Shown here: one piece after another, positions 27,704 to 37,754 of the stretch
How positions within the stretch are numbered: the stretch's first letter is position 1
Layout of the letters: every line of letters begins with the position of its first letter
Source: Sipunculus nudus
Lineage: Eukaryota; Annelida; Sipuncula; Golfingiida; Sipunculidae
Assembly: GCA_026874595.1 (NCBI GenBank)
Contig: CM049319.1
Location: 383,501 to 447,500, forward strand
Direction of reading: 5' to 3'
Length of the DNA: 64,000 bases
The notes under the pieces: generated by a model
The model's input: the letters and a program-made list of their open reading frames with translations, nothing else
What the model was told of the DNA's origin: nothing
Databases searched by the model: none
Translations under genes and position numbers: made by a program

Positions 27704-28799
27704 ATCAGGTGAGCCTTACAAGAACATGTATTTATCACAAAAAGACAAAATGTCCAAATTTGACTCTAACTTAAATGAATGTGCCTGCTTATGTTTGAGA
27801 AAGATGTTTAAAAAAGAAATCTTATAGTGTCTCCTTCCATTTCCTAATATTATGCCTGGCAGTATTCCAATTTTAACAGCTGCATATCTTTCTGTTTCCA
27901 TATTAAATTCCTATTACATGTCTAGGTAATGTAATTATTCCTTTGCATGTATATCTACATCTGACACTCTGTGATCTTGGGTGATCTCCCAAACTGATAG
28001 CTTTTACCAGAAGTCATTTCAATCATAATGAACTCACATATATATAAGACAATTAACTTATATAAGTTTTTATCTTTTAATTATTGATGTCTTACTAAAA
28101 TTTCTGTATTGAATGAAGAGTGAGGGTATGCTACATCATTCTTTGAACAAGGAAACAAATCAGTGACATTCATTATTCTATGGTAAGAATTTAGTCCTTC
28201 CAATTGGATACATGTGCATTTTAGTTCAGTTTTCAGCCACAGATGGCAGCATTTCCAGAGATATTTTTTATCTGGTTTATTTAAGAATATTCATAATATA
28301 TTTCTGGTACATTCATTCATAACATGTGATTATCTTTGGTTGAAGAAAACACTGGCCCATACTCATGAAAAAAAGAGAATATCAACAATGACTGGAGTGT
28401 GACTGCAAAATGAGGAAAATTTTCCATATGATAACTAAAGAATTTTATCTTTATCCAGTAAATTTGAAGTTATTTCATCTTAAGTTACAGTCCCTATAAC
28501 TAGTCATTTAAGCCACACATTTTTGACTGGCTTGGAGAAAAGGCAGTTAATCTGGTGCAATATATTATCAAGTACCTATCTATTATATAGATGGTATTCT
28601 ATTATAAGTGAATATACGGGATGTACCGGTACAGCAAAACTGAAATACAACCTGATGAGTAGTCAATGTTGGTGTTTATTTTAATACCTTGGGCTTGCAG
28701 CGGGATTTGGCTCTTGTTCTATTTTACATACAGTGTACTTCAATAGGGAGGAATGGTTTAGACAATTTTGTTTCCTAACAGGTAACTGCAAGTATCCTG
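27704..28799. other. Intron without recognisable feature
   Basis: This is AT-rich intron between the 75-bp array and the 76-bp array. Short open frames (27716-27901 minus, 28214-28402 plus) show no recognisable domain. Confidence 0.55.
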
Positions 28800-28949
28800 T
28801 GTATCATGTGCCCAATGTCAAGAGGTAGGTAAAATGTCCACTGTTTTCTCATATCAGATATAATACTGACCTAGGCTGTCCCGGAGAACCATGTCAAGAG
28901 TTAGGTAAGCTGTCCAAAGTTTTCTCATGTCAGATGTAATACTGACCTA
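28800..28949 (-). repeat. 76-bp donor-spanning array, left segment
   Basis: Two units lie left of the LTR retrotransposon. The outermost is diverged and the inner keeps CCCGGAGAACCATG, the plus-strand form of the exon end. They are the far edge of the array seeded at exon 39963-40075. The last five bases, ACCTA, are the target-site duplication of the retrotransposon. Confidence 0.88.
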
Positions 28950-29152
28950 TGTTACGTATATTAAAATTAACATTAATAACACTTGGTTTTGTTTACATAA
29001 GCGAGCCTAGTAATTACCGTAAGCGACAGCATCACTCTCGCAAGTGGCCCCAGCCGCCCGCTTAGTTCAGAAATGTAATTTGATGAATACAGATGTTCGT
29101 GTCAACTGAATCTGAGTCTTATTGTTTGTGTGAAAGTATAAAACACGCAACA
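28950..29152 (+). repeat. 5' LTR
   Basis: This 203-bp long terminal repeat begins TGTTACGTATA and ends ACACGCAACA. A TATAAAA-like box (AAGTATAAAACACGC) near its end is a possible promoter element. It differs from the 3' LTR at three bases: GTGG versus CGGC context near 29046, and two changes within TTCAGAAATG versus TTCTGGAATG. Confidence 0.95.
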
Positions 29153-29170
29153 TGGTGGCAGCGGTGGAGG
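29153..29170 (+). other. Candidate primer-binding site
   Basis: The sequence directly after the 5' LTR, TGGTGGCAGCGGTGGAGG, begins with the TGG expected opposite a tRNA CCA end. I cannot name the tRNA with confidence. Confidence 0.6.
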
Positions 29171-29392
29171 AATGGATCACGGAAGTATAATCCATTCCAG
29201 GAACAGTGCATAAACAATCAGATTTCTGTAGTATCGAGAAAACGAACTGACTTTTCACGGAAAGGACAACCGGCGCGGCATTGCCGCGGCTGAGCGATAA
29301 CACAGGATAGTGTGACATTACTGACATTACAAGAGGATAAGTCGTAAATATTCGTCGTGGAAACGAACTTTGGTGAGTGTACCTCTTGAATA

Positions 29393-30364
29393 TTGCCACT
29401 ATACCGTGTAATTGATGAACTTGAGAGACTAGTGATGTCAGACGCAGATGACAATACCCCATTTCCGGGCATCAGGCCCCCACAACCGCTAACGTTGGGA
29501 TCGACCCCAATAGAAAATTGGAAGATATTTAAACAGCGCTGGCACACGTACGCAGTTCTATCTAAACTTGACAGACAACCACGTGAAATACAAATTGCAC
29601 TTCTCATTAACTGTCTTGCTGATGATGCCCTGAGAGTGTACAATGGCTTTAAATTCGCCACTGATGAGACCACAAGGACCTTTAAAGAGATAATTGAGGC
29701 CTTTGAAAAATTCAGCGTTGGGGAAATAAATGAAACATACGAGAGATATGTCTTCAACAAAAGATGTCAAGCAGAAGGTGAGACTTTGGAGACATTCTAT
29801 GCAGGACTACGATCATTAGTGAAAACCTGTAACTATTGTGAGTATTGCATTGACTCAATGCTCAGTGATAGAATAGTTCTGGGCATAAGAGACCCAAGAA
29901 CCAGAATGGACCTCTTAAAGGAAAGGCAACTCTGCCTCACAAAATGTGTTGACATATGTAAAACTGCTGAAAGTGCAACTATGCAGACCAGGGCACTGCA
30001 AGATGAAACTGTGAATGTTGTCAGACCCAATCAAAAGTACAGACAGCGAAAAAAGTGGCCACAGGCAGAAGCAAAAGAGACCTATGATGACAAACCTAGG
30101 CAGGTGCATAAAGAATGCAAATTTTGCGGGTCAATTCACAGGATGAGGAAAGAAGCGTGCCCTGCATGGGGAAAAACATGCAATAAGTGCCAAAAGAAGA
30201 ACCACTTTGCATCAAAATGTCGCTCAGAAAGACTTAAACAAATCTGTGAAAGAGAATATGTCAGTTCAGAAGAATCTTCAGATGATGAATGGTTAAATAC
30301 ACATCACACAAAAATCAGAAAGTTAGTGGGACAGAGTCTGAAGAAGAATGGCTCAAAACGCTAA
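29393..30364 (+). CDS. gag: Retrotransposon gag polyprotein
   Basis: The 323-codon frame encodes a Gypsy-type gag. The first ATG is at 29393, and a second in-frame ATG at 29435 (MSDADD) is equally plausible. An N-terminal capsid-like region contains WKIFKQRW, then ETLETFYAGLRSL, typical of retrotransposon capsids. Near residues 242-278 is a Cys/His region whose second part, CNKCQKKNHFASKC, is a classic CX2CX4HX4C zinc knuckle for RNA binding. The frame overlaps the protease frame by 76 nt in the -1 register, as expected if pol is made by -1 frameshifting. The frame appears intact. Confidence 0.9.
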   Translation: MPLYRVIDELERLVMSDADDNTPFPGIRPPQPLTLGSTPIENWKIFKQRWHTYAVLSKLDRQPREIQIALLINCLADDALRVYNGFKFATDETTRTFKEIIEAFEKFSVGEINETYERYVFNKRCQAEGETLETFYAGLRSLVKTCNYCEYCIDSMLSDRIVLGIRDPRTRMDLLKERQLCLTKCVDICKTAESATMQTRALQDETVNVVRPNQKYRQRKKWPQAEAKETYDDKPRQVHKECKFCGSIHRMRKEACPAWGKTCNKCQKKNHFASKCRSERLKQICEREYVSSEESSDDEWLNTHHTKIRKLVGQSLKKNGSKR

Positions 30365-30705
30365 AATCCAATGGAACTGAGAGATTAGAATGTGTTCTGA
30401 TCGTAGAAGGGTCAGAAGTAGTATTTGAAATAGACACAGGAGCGTCCTGTAATACATTACCAAAGAAATATGCCAAATCAATTGAGCCAAAGAAAAAGAA
30501 ACTTAATATGTGGAATGACAGCACATACACTTCAATTGGCACATGCAGATGCTCGGTACAGAATCCAAAGAACAAAAAGAAATACAGCTTACCCTTCACA
30601 GTGGTTGACGATAACATGGGTCTGACTCCTCTCATAGGCCTGAAGACTGCACTTGACATGAATTTAGTGAAAGTACTAGAAAGGAACATAGAGATCCTTT
30701 GTTAA
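30289..30705 (+). CDS. pol: Retrotransposon protease region of pol
   Basis: This frame encodes an aspartic protease with the active-site motif DTGAS at about residue 49 and the later hydrophobic-Gly motif LIGLKTALDM. It overlaps the end of gag in the -1 frame. It stops at 30705 whereas reverse transcriptase continues in a different frame, so a one-base change between about 30660 and 30705 probably separates the protease from the rest of pol. In related elements the two are in one frame. Confidence 0.85.
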   Translation: MVKYTSHKNQKVSGTESEEEWLKTLKSNGTERLECVLIVEGSEVVFEIDTGASCNTLPKKYAKSIEPKKKKLNMWNDSTYTSIGTCRCSVQNPKNKKKYSLPFTVVDDNMGLTPLIGLKTALDMNLVKVLERNIEILC

Positions 30706-32875
30706 AGAAAATGTGCAGCTTTACCAACCGATGCAGTCACCTGTTTTCGACGGGAAGTTGGGCAAATTGCCCGGAAAGATCAAGCTCAGGGTAAAAGACG
30801 ACGCAGTGCCAGTGATAATGCCTTTGCGCCGAACTCCAGTAGCCATACGAGACAAATACAAAAAAGAGTTGGACAGACTTGAAAAGCTTGATGTCCTAGC
30901 TAAAGTGAAAGAACCAACTAAATGGCTTAGTCAACCGGTGTGGCAATACAAAAGAAATGGTGACTTAAGGGTGTGCCTAGATCCACCAGAGCTCAATAAT
31001 GTCTTGATACGAGAGCACCAGACATTGCCAGTCCTTGAAGAGAAAATACATGAGCTAGGTCAAAGTCGTGTTTTCTCAAAAGCAGATCTATCGTCAGGAT
31101 ATTGGCATGTTGAACTTGAGGAAGAATCAAGCTTCCTGACCACATTTCAGACATGCCACGGTCGCTATAGATGGAAACGACTACCCTTTGGAATATCGGT
31201 TTCGGCAGAAATATTCCAGCGAAAACTCGCAGAAGCGCTTGAAGGGGTCCCAGGGATTTTATGCATTGCGGACGATGTCATCATACATGGTAAGGACATC
31301 GAACAACATGACAAACATTTGAGAGCCTTTCTCGAGCGATGCTCCCAGATGGGAATCAAACTGAACATAGATAAGTTCGAACTGCGAACAAAGAAAATAG
31401 CTTTCATGGGACATGTAGTGACCGAAAACGGGCTGCAATCAGACCCTGAAAAAGTTAAAGCTATCACTCAGATGAAGGAACTCCAAAATGTGAATGAACT
31501 CAGAAGATTTGTTGGTTGCGTGAACTATATGGCAAAATTCTTACCTAATCTCAGCCAGATCCTCAAGCCTCTCTTAGACCTCCTGAAAAAAGATGTTCCG
31601 TTCCAGTGGGCTAATTCACAACAAGAGACCTACGACAAGGTCAAGAAACTCATCACTGAGACACCAGTGCTAGCTTTCTACGATCCTACAAAGCCGCTAG
31701 TGATTGAAAATGACGCAAGTGAATACCGCCTTGGCTCAGCTATATTTCAAGAGGGGAGACCAATCGCGTTCGCCAGTAGGACACTTACCAAAACAGAGCG
31801 GCGATATGCCCAAATAGAAAAGGAAATGCTGGCGGTGACATATGGCCTCGCCAAGTTCCACCACTACACGTACGGGCGACATGTCACAGTCATTACGGAT
31901 CACAAGCCCCTTGTGTCCATAAGGAAAAAGCCCCTCGCCAAGGCACCACGACGACTACAAAACCTTCTCTTGAAGTGTCAAGAATACAATTTTGAGCTAG
32001 AATACAAACAGGGGAAGGCCATCCCAGTGGCCGACACGCTTTCACGATCACCTGTGGACAAATCCAATGAAGAGTCCATTCGTCAAGTGTATTACACCCC
32101 ACTCAACAGGAATCGCCGTCATGAGCTCAGAGTAGCAACAGCAGCTGACGATGATATGCAAGCATTGAAGGAAATCATAATGAAAGGGTGGCCTGACAAC
32201 AAGACCGCCCTAAGCTCCACTGTCACGCCGTTCTTCGATTATCGAGATGAACTGACCGTACAAGATGGACTCATACTCAGAGGAGAGAGAGTTGTTATAC
32301 CAGCTGGCATGAGAAGAGACATGAAAAAGAAAGTACATGCGGGACACCAAGGCATAAATTCATGCTTGCGCAGAGCCAGACAACTCATATTTTGGCCAGG
32401 TATGTCAGCTGACATAAGACAGTACGTAGAAGGGTGTAAAACATGTGCGCTGTACAAGGACCGACAACAGACAGAGCCGCTTATCATGAATGAGATACCC
32501 GAGTTACCCTTTAAACACATAGCCACAGACATTTTTACACTAGCTAACCAAGATTACTTGGTAACAGTAGACATTTACAGCACATTCATAGAGGTGGACC
32601 CTTTAGAACGATCCACCACTGAAGAAGTCATAACAAAACTGAAACCACACTTCGCAAGACATGGGGTACCCGTCAAAGTGATGAGCGACAATGGGCCCCA
32701 ATTTTCGTCGCGAGAATTTGCAAAGTTCGCTGCAGAATGGGACTTCCTCCATGAAACATCCAGTCCAGGTCACAGCCAAGCCAATGGGGCAGCAGAGGCA
32801 GCCGTTAAAACAGTAAAAAGAATGTGGCGAAAATGTCTCAAAACGAGGATAGGATCCTTATATTGGTTTGCTTAA
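30692..32875 (+). CDS. pol: Retrotransposon pol: reverse transcriptase, RNase H, integrase
   Basis: The frame is open from 30692 and has no need of its own start codon. Reverse transcriptase occupies about the first 300 residues, with RVCLDPPELN, FSKADLSSGYWHV and the catalytic IADDVIIHG (IADD in place of YxDD). RNase H follows, with ENDASEYRLGSA, IEKEMLAV and ITDHKPL. Integrase shows the HX3H...CX2C zinc finger (HAGHQG to CKTCALY) and the DDE triad, in IATDIF, VMSDNGPQF and ANGAAEAAVK. The frame ends abruptly at 32875 inside integrase. The C-terminal part continues in another frame at 32868, so a single-base indel near 32850-32875 breaks this copy. Confidence 0.93.
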   Translation, partial: RSFVKENVQLYQPMQSPVFDGKLGKLPGKIKLRVKDDAVPVIMPLRRTPVAIRDKYKKELDRLEKLDVLAKVKEPTKWLSQPVWQYKRNGDLRVCLDPPELNNVLIREHQTLPVLEEKIHELGQSRVFSKADLSSGYWHVELEEESSFLTTFQTCHGRYRWKRLPFGISVSAEIFQRKLAEALEGVPGILCIADDVIIHGKDIEQHDKHLRAFLERCSQMGIKLNIDKFELRTKKIAFMGHVVTENGLQSDPEKVKAITQMKELQNVNELRRFVGCVNYMAKFLPNLSQILKPLLDLLKKDVPFQWANSQQETYDKVKKLITETPVLAFYDPTKPLVIENDASEYRLGSAIFQEGRPIAFASRTLTKTERRYAQIEKEMLAVTYGLAKFHHYTYGRHVTVITDHKPLVSIRKKPLAKAPRRLQNLLLKCQEYNFELEYKQGKAIPVADTLSRSPVDKSNEESIRQVYYTPLNRNRRHELRVATAADDDMQALKEIIMKGWPDNKTALSSTVTPFFDYRDELTVQDGLILRGERVVIPAGMRRDMKKKVHAGHQGINSCLRRARQLIFWPGMSADIRQYVEGCKTCALYKDRQQTEPLIMNEIPELPFKHIATDIFTLANQDYLVTVDIYSTFIEVDPLERSTTEEVITKLKPHFARHGVPVKVMSDNGPQFSSREFAKFAAEWDFLHETSSPGHSQANGAAEAAVKTVKRMWRKCLKTRIGSLYWFA

Positions 32876-33491
32876 CATACGGAATACCCCAACTGAGGGG
32901 ACACAATCCAGCCCATCACAAAGACTTATGGGAAGAAGGACCCGAACATTAGTCCCAACAACAGATGACGCTTTGAAACCTCAACATCACTCAAATGAGA
33001 AACACATCCTGGAAGCTAAAAGGGCCAAAGCAGCAGACAGACACACACATAAACGCAATCTGAAATCACTATCACCTGGAGATGGTGTGATGATACAACC
33101 AGGACATGGTCAGATTGAATGGTCCCCAGGAAAGGTCAATCGACATCTGAAAGGCAAAAGCTATGAGATCACGCGAAACGATGGGAGAATATTAAGGAGA
33201 ACAAGACAACATCTTAGAGCCATACCTGAACACGAGGCATACGATGATAATGGTGCACCAATAGACGCGGATGAAAATGGGGACACACAGACAAAATCCA
33301 CTAACAAAAGAACAGAGGATATAGCCGACAACAAAGGTACGGAAAGTTGCTCTAACAAGCCTGAGGAGGAGATATCCCAGGCTAGCAGAGATGCCCAGGA
33401 AACAGAGATCGAGACAGTGACCAAGAAAACCTCCAGGGGGCAAACAATAAAACTGCCTGTTCGACTCCGTGTTGACCTTGGGGCAAAATGA
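32868..33491 (+). pseudogene. pol: Integrase C-terminal part, out of frame
   Basis: This frame continues the integrase with RNTPTEGTQSSPSQRLMGR, the conserved segment after the catalytic core. The C-terminal SH3-like region follows, marked by LSPGDGVMIQPGHGQIEW and later LRAIP, then an acidic, Lys/Thr-rich tail. It is displaced relative to the main pol frame by one base and therefore would not be made without a frame change. The ATG at 32880 or nearby is not a real start. Confidence 0.85.
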
Positions 33492-33763
33492 AGATAAAGT
33501 GCTTACAAAGACTGTTTAATTCATAAGTAAATTTTCATCACAGAAAGACTTTGCATAGTAAGAACTCAAAATCCGTTATTAGTAATTAAAAATAATTCTT
33601 TCATGTACAACCCAAACTGTACATCATAAACATACTAATTGCTATTAACAGAACCTCGTACCAAGTCGTGCTATGAGAAGCATTACCAAAACACCAAGAT
33701 CATATGTGGTCTTCATTCAGTTCAAATAACCCAAAGCTTTTATTTATTTTTTTTTTGTTCTTT

Positions 33764-33775
33764 TAGAAAGGGAGA
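33764..33775 (+). other. Polypurine tract
   Basis: AGAAAGGGAGA lies immediately before the 3' LTR and fits the plus-strand primer site of an LTR retrotransposon. Confidence 0.75.
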
Positions 33776-33978
33776 TGTTACGTATATTAAAATTAACATT
33801 AATAACACTTGGTTTTGTTTACATAAGCGAGCCTAGTAATTACCGTAAGCGACAGCATCACTCTCGCAAGCGGCCCCAGCCGCCCGCTTAGTTCTGGAAT
33901 GTAATTTGATGAATACAGATGTTCGTGTCAACTGAATCTGAGTCTTATTGTTTGTGTGAAAGTATAAAACACGCAACA
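33776..33978 (+). repeat. 3' LTR
   Basis: This 203-bp copy of the LTR is followed by the target-site duplication ACCTA and the resumption of the 76-bp array. Confidence 0.95.
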
Positions 33979-36339
33979 ACCTAGGCTGTCCCAGAGAACC
34001 ATTTCAAGAGTTAAGTAAGCTGTCCAAAGTTTTCTCATATCAGATGTAATACTTACCTGGGCTGTTCAGGAGAACCATGTCAAGAGTAAGGTAAGCTGTC
34101 CAAAGTTTTCTCATATCAGATTTAATTCTGACCTAGGCTGTCCCGGAGAACCATGTCAAGAGTTAGGTAAGCTGTCCAAAGTTTTCTCATGTCAGATGTA
34201 ATACTGACCTAGGCTGATATGGAGAACCATGTCAAGAGTTAAGTAAGCTGCCCAAATTTTCTGATTTGAGATGTAATACTTACCTAGGCTGTTCAGGAGA
34301 ACCATGTCAAGAGTAAGGTAAGCTGTCCAAAGTTTTCTCATATCAGATGTAATTCTGACCTAGGCTGTCCCGGAGAACCATGTCAAGAGTTAGGTAAGCT
34401 GTCCAAAGTTTTCTCATGTCAGATGTAATACTGACCTAGGCTGTTCAGGAGAACCATGTCAAGAGTAAGGTAAGCTGTCCAAAGTTTTCTAATATCAGAT
34501 GTAAATCTGACCTAGGCTGTCCCGGAGAACCATGTCAAGAGTTAGGTAAGCTGTCCAAAGTTTTCTCATATCAGATGTAATACTGACCTAGGCTGTTCCA
34601 GAGAACCATGTAAAGAGTTAGGTAAGCTGTCTAAAGTTTTCTCATATAAGATATAATACTGACCTAGGCTGATATGGAGAACCATGTCAAGAGTTAAGTA
34701 AGCTGCCCAAATTTTCAGATTTGAGATGTAATACTGACCTAGGCTGTCCCAGAGAACCATGTCAAGAGTTAAGTAAGCTGCCAAAAGTTTTCTCATATCA
34801 GATCTAATACTCACCTAGGCTGTTATGGAGAACCATGTCAAGAGTAAAGTAAGCTGCCAAAAGTTTTCTCATATCAGATCTAATACTCACCTAGGCTGTT
34901 ATGGAGAACCATGTCAAGAGTTAAGTAAGCTGCCCAAATTTTCAGATTTGAGATGTAATACTGACCTAGGCTGTCCCAGAGAACCATGTCAAGAGTTAAG
35001 TAAGCTGCCAAAAGTTTTCTCATATCAGATCTAATACTGACCTAGGCGGTTATGGAGAACCATGTCAAGAGTTAAGTAAGCTGCCAAAAGTATTCTCATA
35101 TCAGATCTAATACTGACCTAGGCTGTTATGGAGAACCATGTCAAGAGTTAAGTAAGCTGCCAAAAGTTTTCTCATATCAGATCTAATACTGACCTAGGCT
35201 GTTATGGAGAACCATGTCAAGAGTTAAGTAAGCTGCCAAAACTTTTCTCATATCAGATCTTATACTGACCTAGGCTTTCCCAGAGAAACATGTCAAGAGT
35301 AAAGTAAGCTGCCAAAAGTTTTCTCATATCAGATCTAATACTGACATAGCCTTTCTCGGAAAAAAACATGTCAAAAATTAAGTTAGCTGCCAAAGTTTTC
35401 TCATATCAGATGTAATACTGACCTAGGCTTTCCCAGAGAAACATGTCAAGAGTAAAGTAAGCTGCCAAAAGTTTTCTCATATCAGATCTAATACTGACAT
35501 AGCCTTTCTCGGAAAAAACATGTCAAAAGTTAAGTAAGCTGCCAAAGTTTTCTCATATCAGATCTAATACTGACCTAGGCTTTCCCAGAGAAACATGTCA
35601 AGAGTAAAGTAAGCTGCCAAAAGTTTTCTCATATCAGATCTAATACTGACATAGCCTTTCTCGGAAAAAACATGTCAAAAGTTAAGTAAGCTGCCAAAGT
35701 TTTCTCATATCAGATGTAATACTGACCTAGGCTTTCCCAGAGAAACATGTCAAGAGTAAAGTAAGCTGCCAAAAGTTTTCTCATATCTGATCTAATACTG
35801 ACATAGCCTTTCTCGGAAAAAACATGTCAAAAGTTAAGTAAGCTGCCAAAGGTTTCTCATATCAGATCTAATACTGACCTAGGCTTTCCCAGAGAAACAT
35901 GTCAAGAGTAAAGTAAGCTGCCAAAAGTTTTCTCATATCAGATCTAATACTGACATAGCCTTTCTCGGAAAAAACATGTCAAAAGAGTAAGCTGCCAAAG
36001 TTTTCTCATATCAGATGTAATACTGACCTAGGCTTTCCCAGAGAAACATGTCAAGAGTTAAGTAAGCTGCCAAAAGTTTTCTCATATCAGATCTAATACT
36101 CACCTAGGCTGTTATGGAGAACCATGTCAAGAGTTAAGTAAGCTGCCAAAAGTTTTCTCATATCAGATCTAATACTCACCTAGGCTGTTATGGAGAACCA
36201 TGTCAAGAGTTAATATTAAGTAAGCTGCCAAAATTTTCAGATTTGAGATGTAATACTGACCTAGGCTGTCCCAGAGAACCATGTCAAGAGTTAAGTAAGC
36301 TGCCAAAAGTTTTCTCATATCATATCTAATACTGACCTA
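33979..36339 (-). repeat. 76-bp donor-spanning array, middle segment
   Basis: About 31 units lie here. In gene orientation the unit is donor GTCAGTATTACATCTG, an intronic stretch containing GAAAACTTTGGACAGC, then the exon-derived ATGGTTCTCCGGGACAGCC plus TAG before the next donor. Several subfamilies are visible on the plus strand: GCTGTCCCGGAGAACC, GCTGTTATGGAGAACC, GCTTTCCCAGAGAAAC and GCCTTTCTCGGAAAAAAC. The last two alternate from about 35270, forming a 152-bp dimer. Confidence 0.96.
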
Positions 36340-37754
36340 CCGTAAAATCTCCACTTAAAACCGCGGTTTAATCAAGAAATTCAAAATCTTGAAATCAGGT
36401 TGATTTCCTGAAAGCACTGTGCGGTTTATACTAGAAGGGTTTCCTGAATATCTTCCTGACGGACATCGTTTTTGGGCCGGCGAGTGAGCGATAATATTGC
36501 AACTTTCGAAGGCCGTTCGTATCAGCAGTCTCGCATGCATGGGAGCCGTGTGTAAATTAATTATTTACGTTTATTTGTTATTTATAAATTAAATATTGCT
36601 GATTAGTTTTCGTGTGATATATAACTTGTTATAAAATCTTGGTAATTGTCACCAAATAATACGTTTACAACAACCCTGCTGTAACACACAGCGGCCCACT
36701 TCGTTGGGCATGGTCAAGCAAAATTGAAATAAAAGCCTACTTTAAACCCATTTGCGGCATTATTTAGCAATGATTATTTGTTTAAAACGTAAAGTGAATA
36801 AAAAGCTGACATCGTAAAGTGTCACACAATGGCAGACGATTGTTTTAAAATCAAGTTTGAGTGCCGCAATGTGCTGAAATGCCCCGGTATTCTGCTAAGA
36901 ATATTTTGAACGGCTGTACGCGGTGGGTGGTAAACAGAACAGCCACCTATTTCGTCCTAGCATGCCTTGCGCGAACACTGCCTTGACATAATGGCTCCCC
37001 ACACGGAAACTTTCTTCAGGAAAAAAACTTGCTTATCCCGACTGGCCACTTTAATTTTTACCTTTAAATCACACGTTTTCAAGCGTCATGTTTCCTATAC
37101 GTGCGTATCTCGAAAAGGTAACTTCAGTTACTTTGATATTTAGTTAAGCTGACCAGCGATGTTTTCAATGCACCAGCAAATTGTGACATGGAGCGATGTC
37201 AACGTACGATGTGACGATGATAATACCAAAGTAACCGGTATGAAAATAATTTGAATCTTCCGAGTAATTCCAGAAAATGGAATTTTCATCAAAAATTAAG
37301 ACTTCAAAATATTACTTTTTGAATTAAAATATACAGTGACTTGAAATGGATCAGTAGAATATTTTTTCCAAAATACAATGACAAATCAGTAGCAAACAAG
37401 AATACGGCACGGAATATAAAATCTGTATAAACAGGCAGAGGTTCACCGGCCCTTACGTCTTCCCAAACTTTATGCTTGAGTGACCCTGCAAAAAAGTGTT
37501 ACGATGTGTTTAAATAAAATGCCCAAGGAATTTTAAAGTGGACATGCAGGAATGGGCGAGTCGCAACCTACGCGGTTCATTTCTAGATGATAGCTTGATT
37601 GTGTCTTTTGTCAAATCATTCCGTAGCAAAAGTTGGTGCGGTTTTAAAGGGGGGTTCTTAGTATTTGAGCCTCTCGCGGTGTCTCACCTGGAATATCGGC
37701 GAAGTCTGGGTGCGGTTTTAATCGGAAGTGCGGTTTTAAGTGGAGATTTTACGG
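36340..37754. mobile_element. TIR DNA transposon, non-autonomous, TA target
   Basis: A 1415-bp insertion starts CCGTAAAATCTCCACTTAA and ends with its inverse. Including the TA, the terminal inverted repeats are perfect over 27 bp. It is flanked by TA on both sides (36338-36339 and 37755-37756), and TA occurs once in the uninterrupted repeat unit, so this is the target duplication. Additional GTGCGGTTTTAA/AAAACCGC copies just inside the ends look like repeated transposase-binding sites. No convincing transposase is present. TA target and layout suggest the Tc1/mariner-pogo group, an inference. Confidence 0.88.

Larger units (their letters stand above)
28950..33978 (+). mobile_element. Ty3/Gypsy-type LTR retrotransposon, young but frameshifted
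   Basis: A complete element of 5029 bp has 203-bp LTRs (28950-29152 and 33776-33978) that differ at three positions, TG...CA ends, and a 5-bp target-site duplication ACCTA at 28945-28949 and 33979-33983. A candidate primer-binding site, TGGTGGCAGCGGTGG, follows the 5' LTR, and a polypurine tract, GAAAGGGAGA, precedes the 3' LTR. It encodes gag and a pol with protease, reverse transcriptase, RNase H and integrase in Gypsy order. It is inserted in the 76-bp array in antisense orientation to the kinesin gene. Two reading-frame breaks (near 30690 and near 32860) suggest that this copy is not autonomous. Confidence 0.95.
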
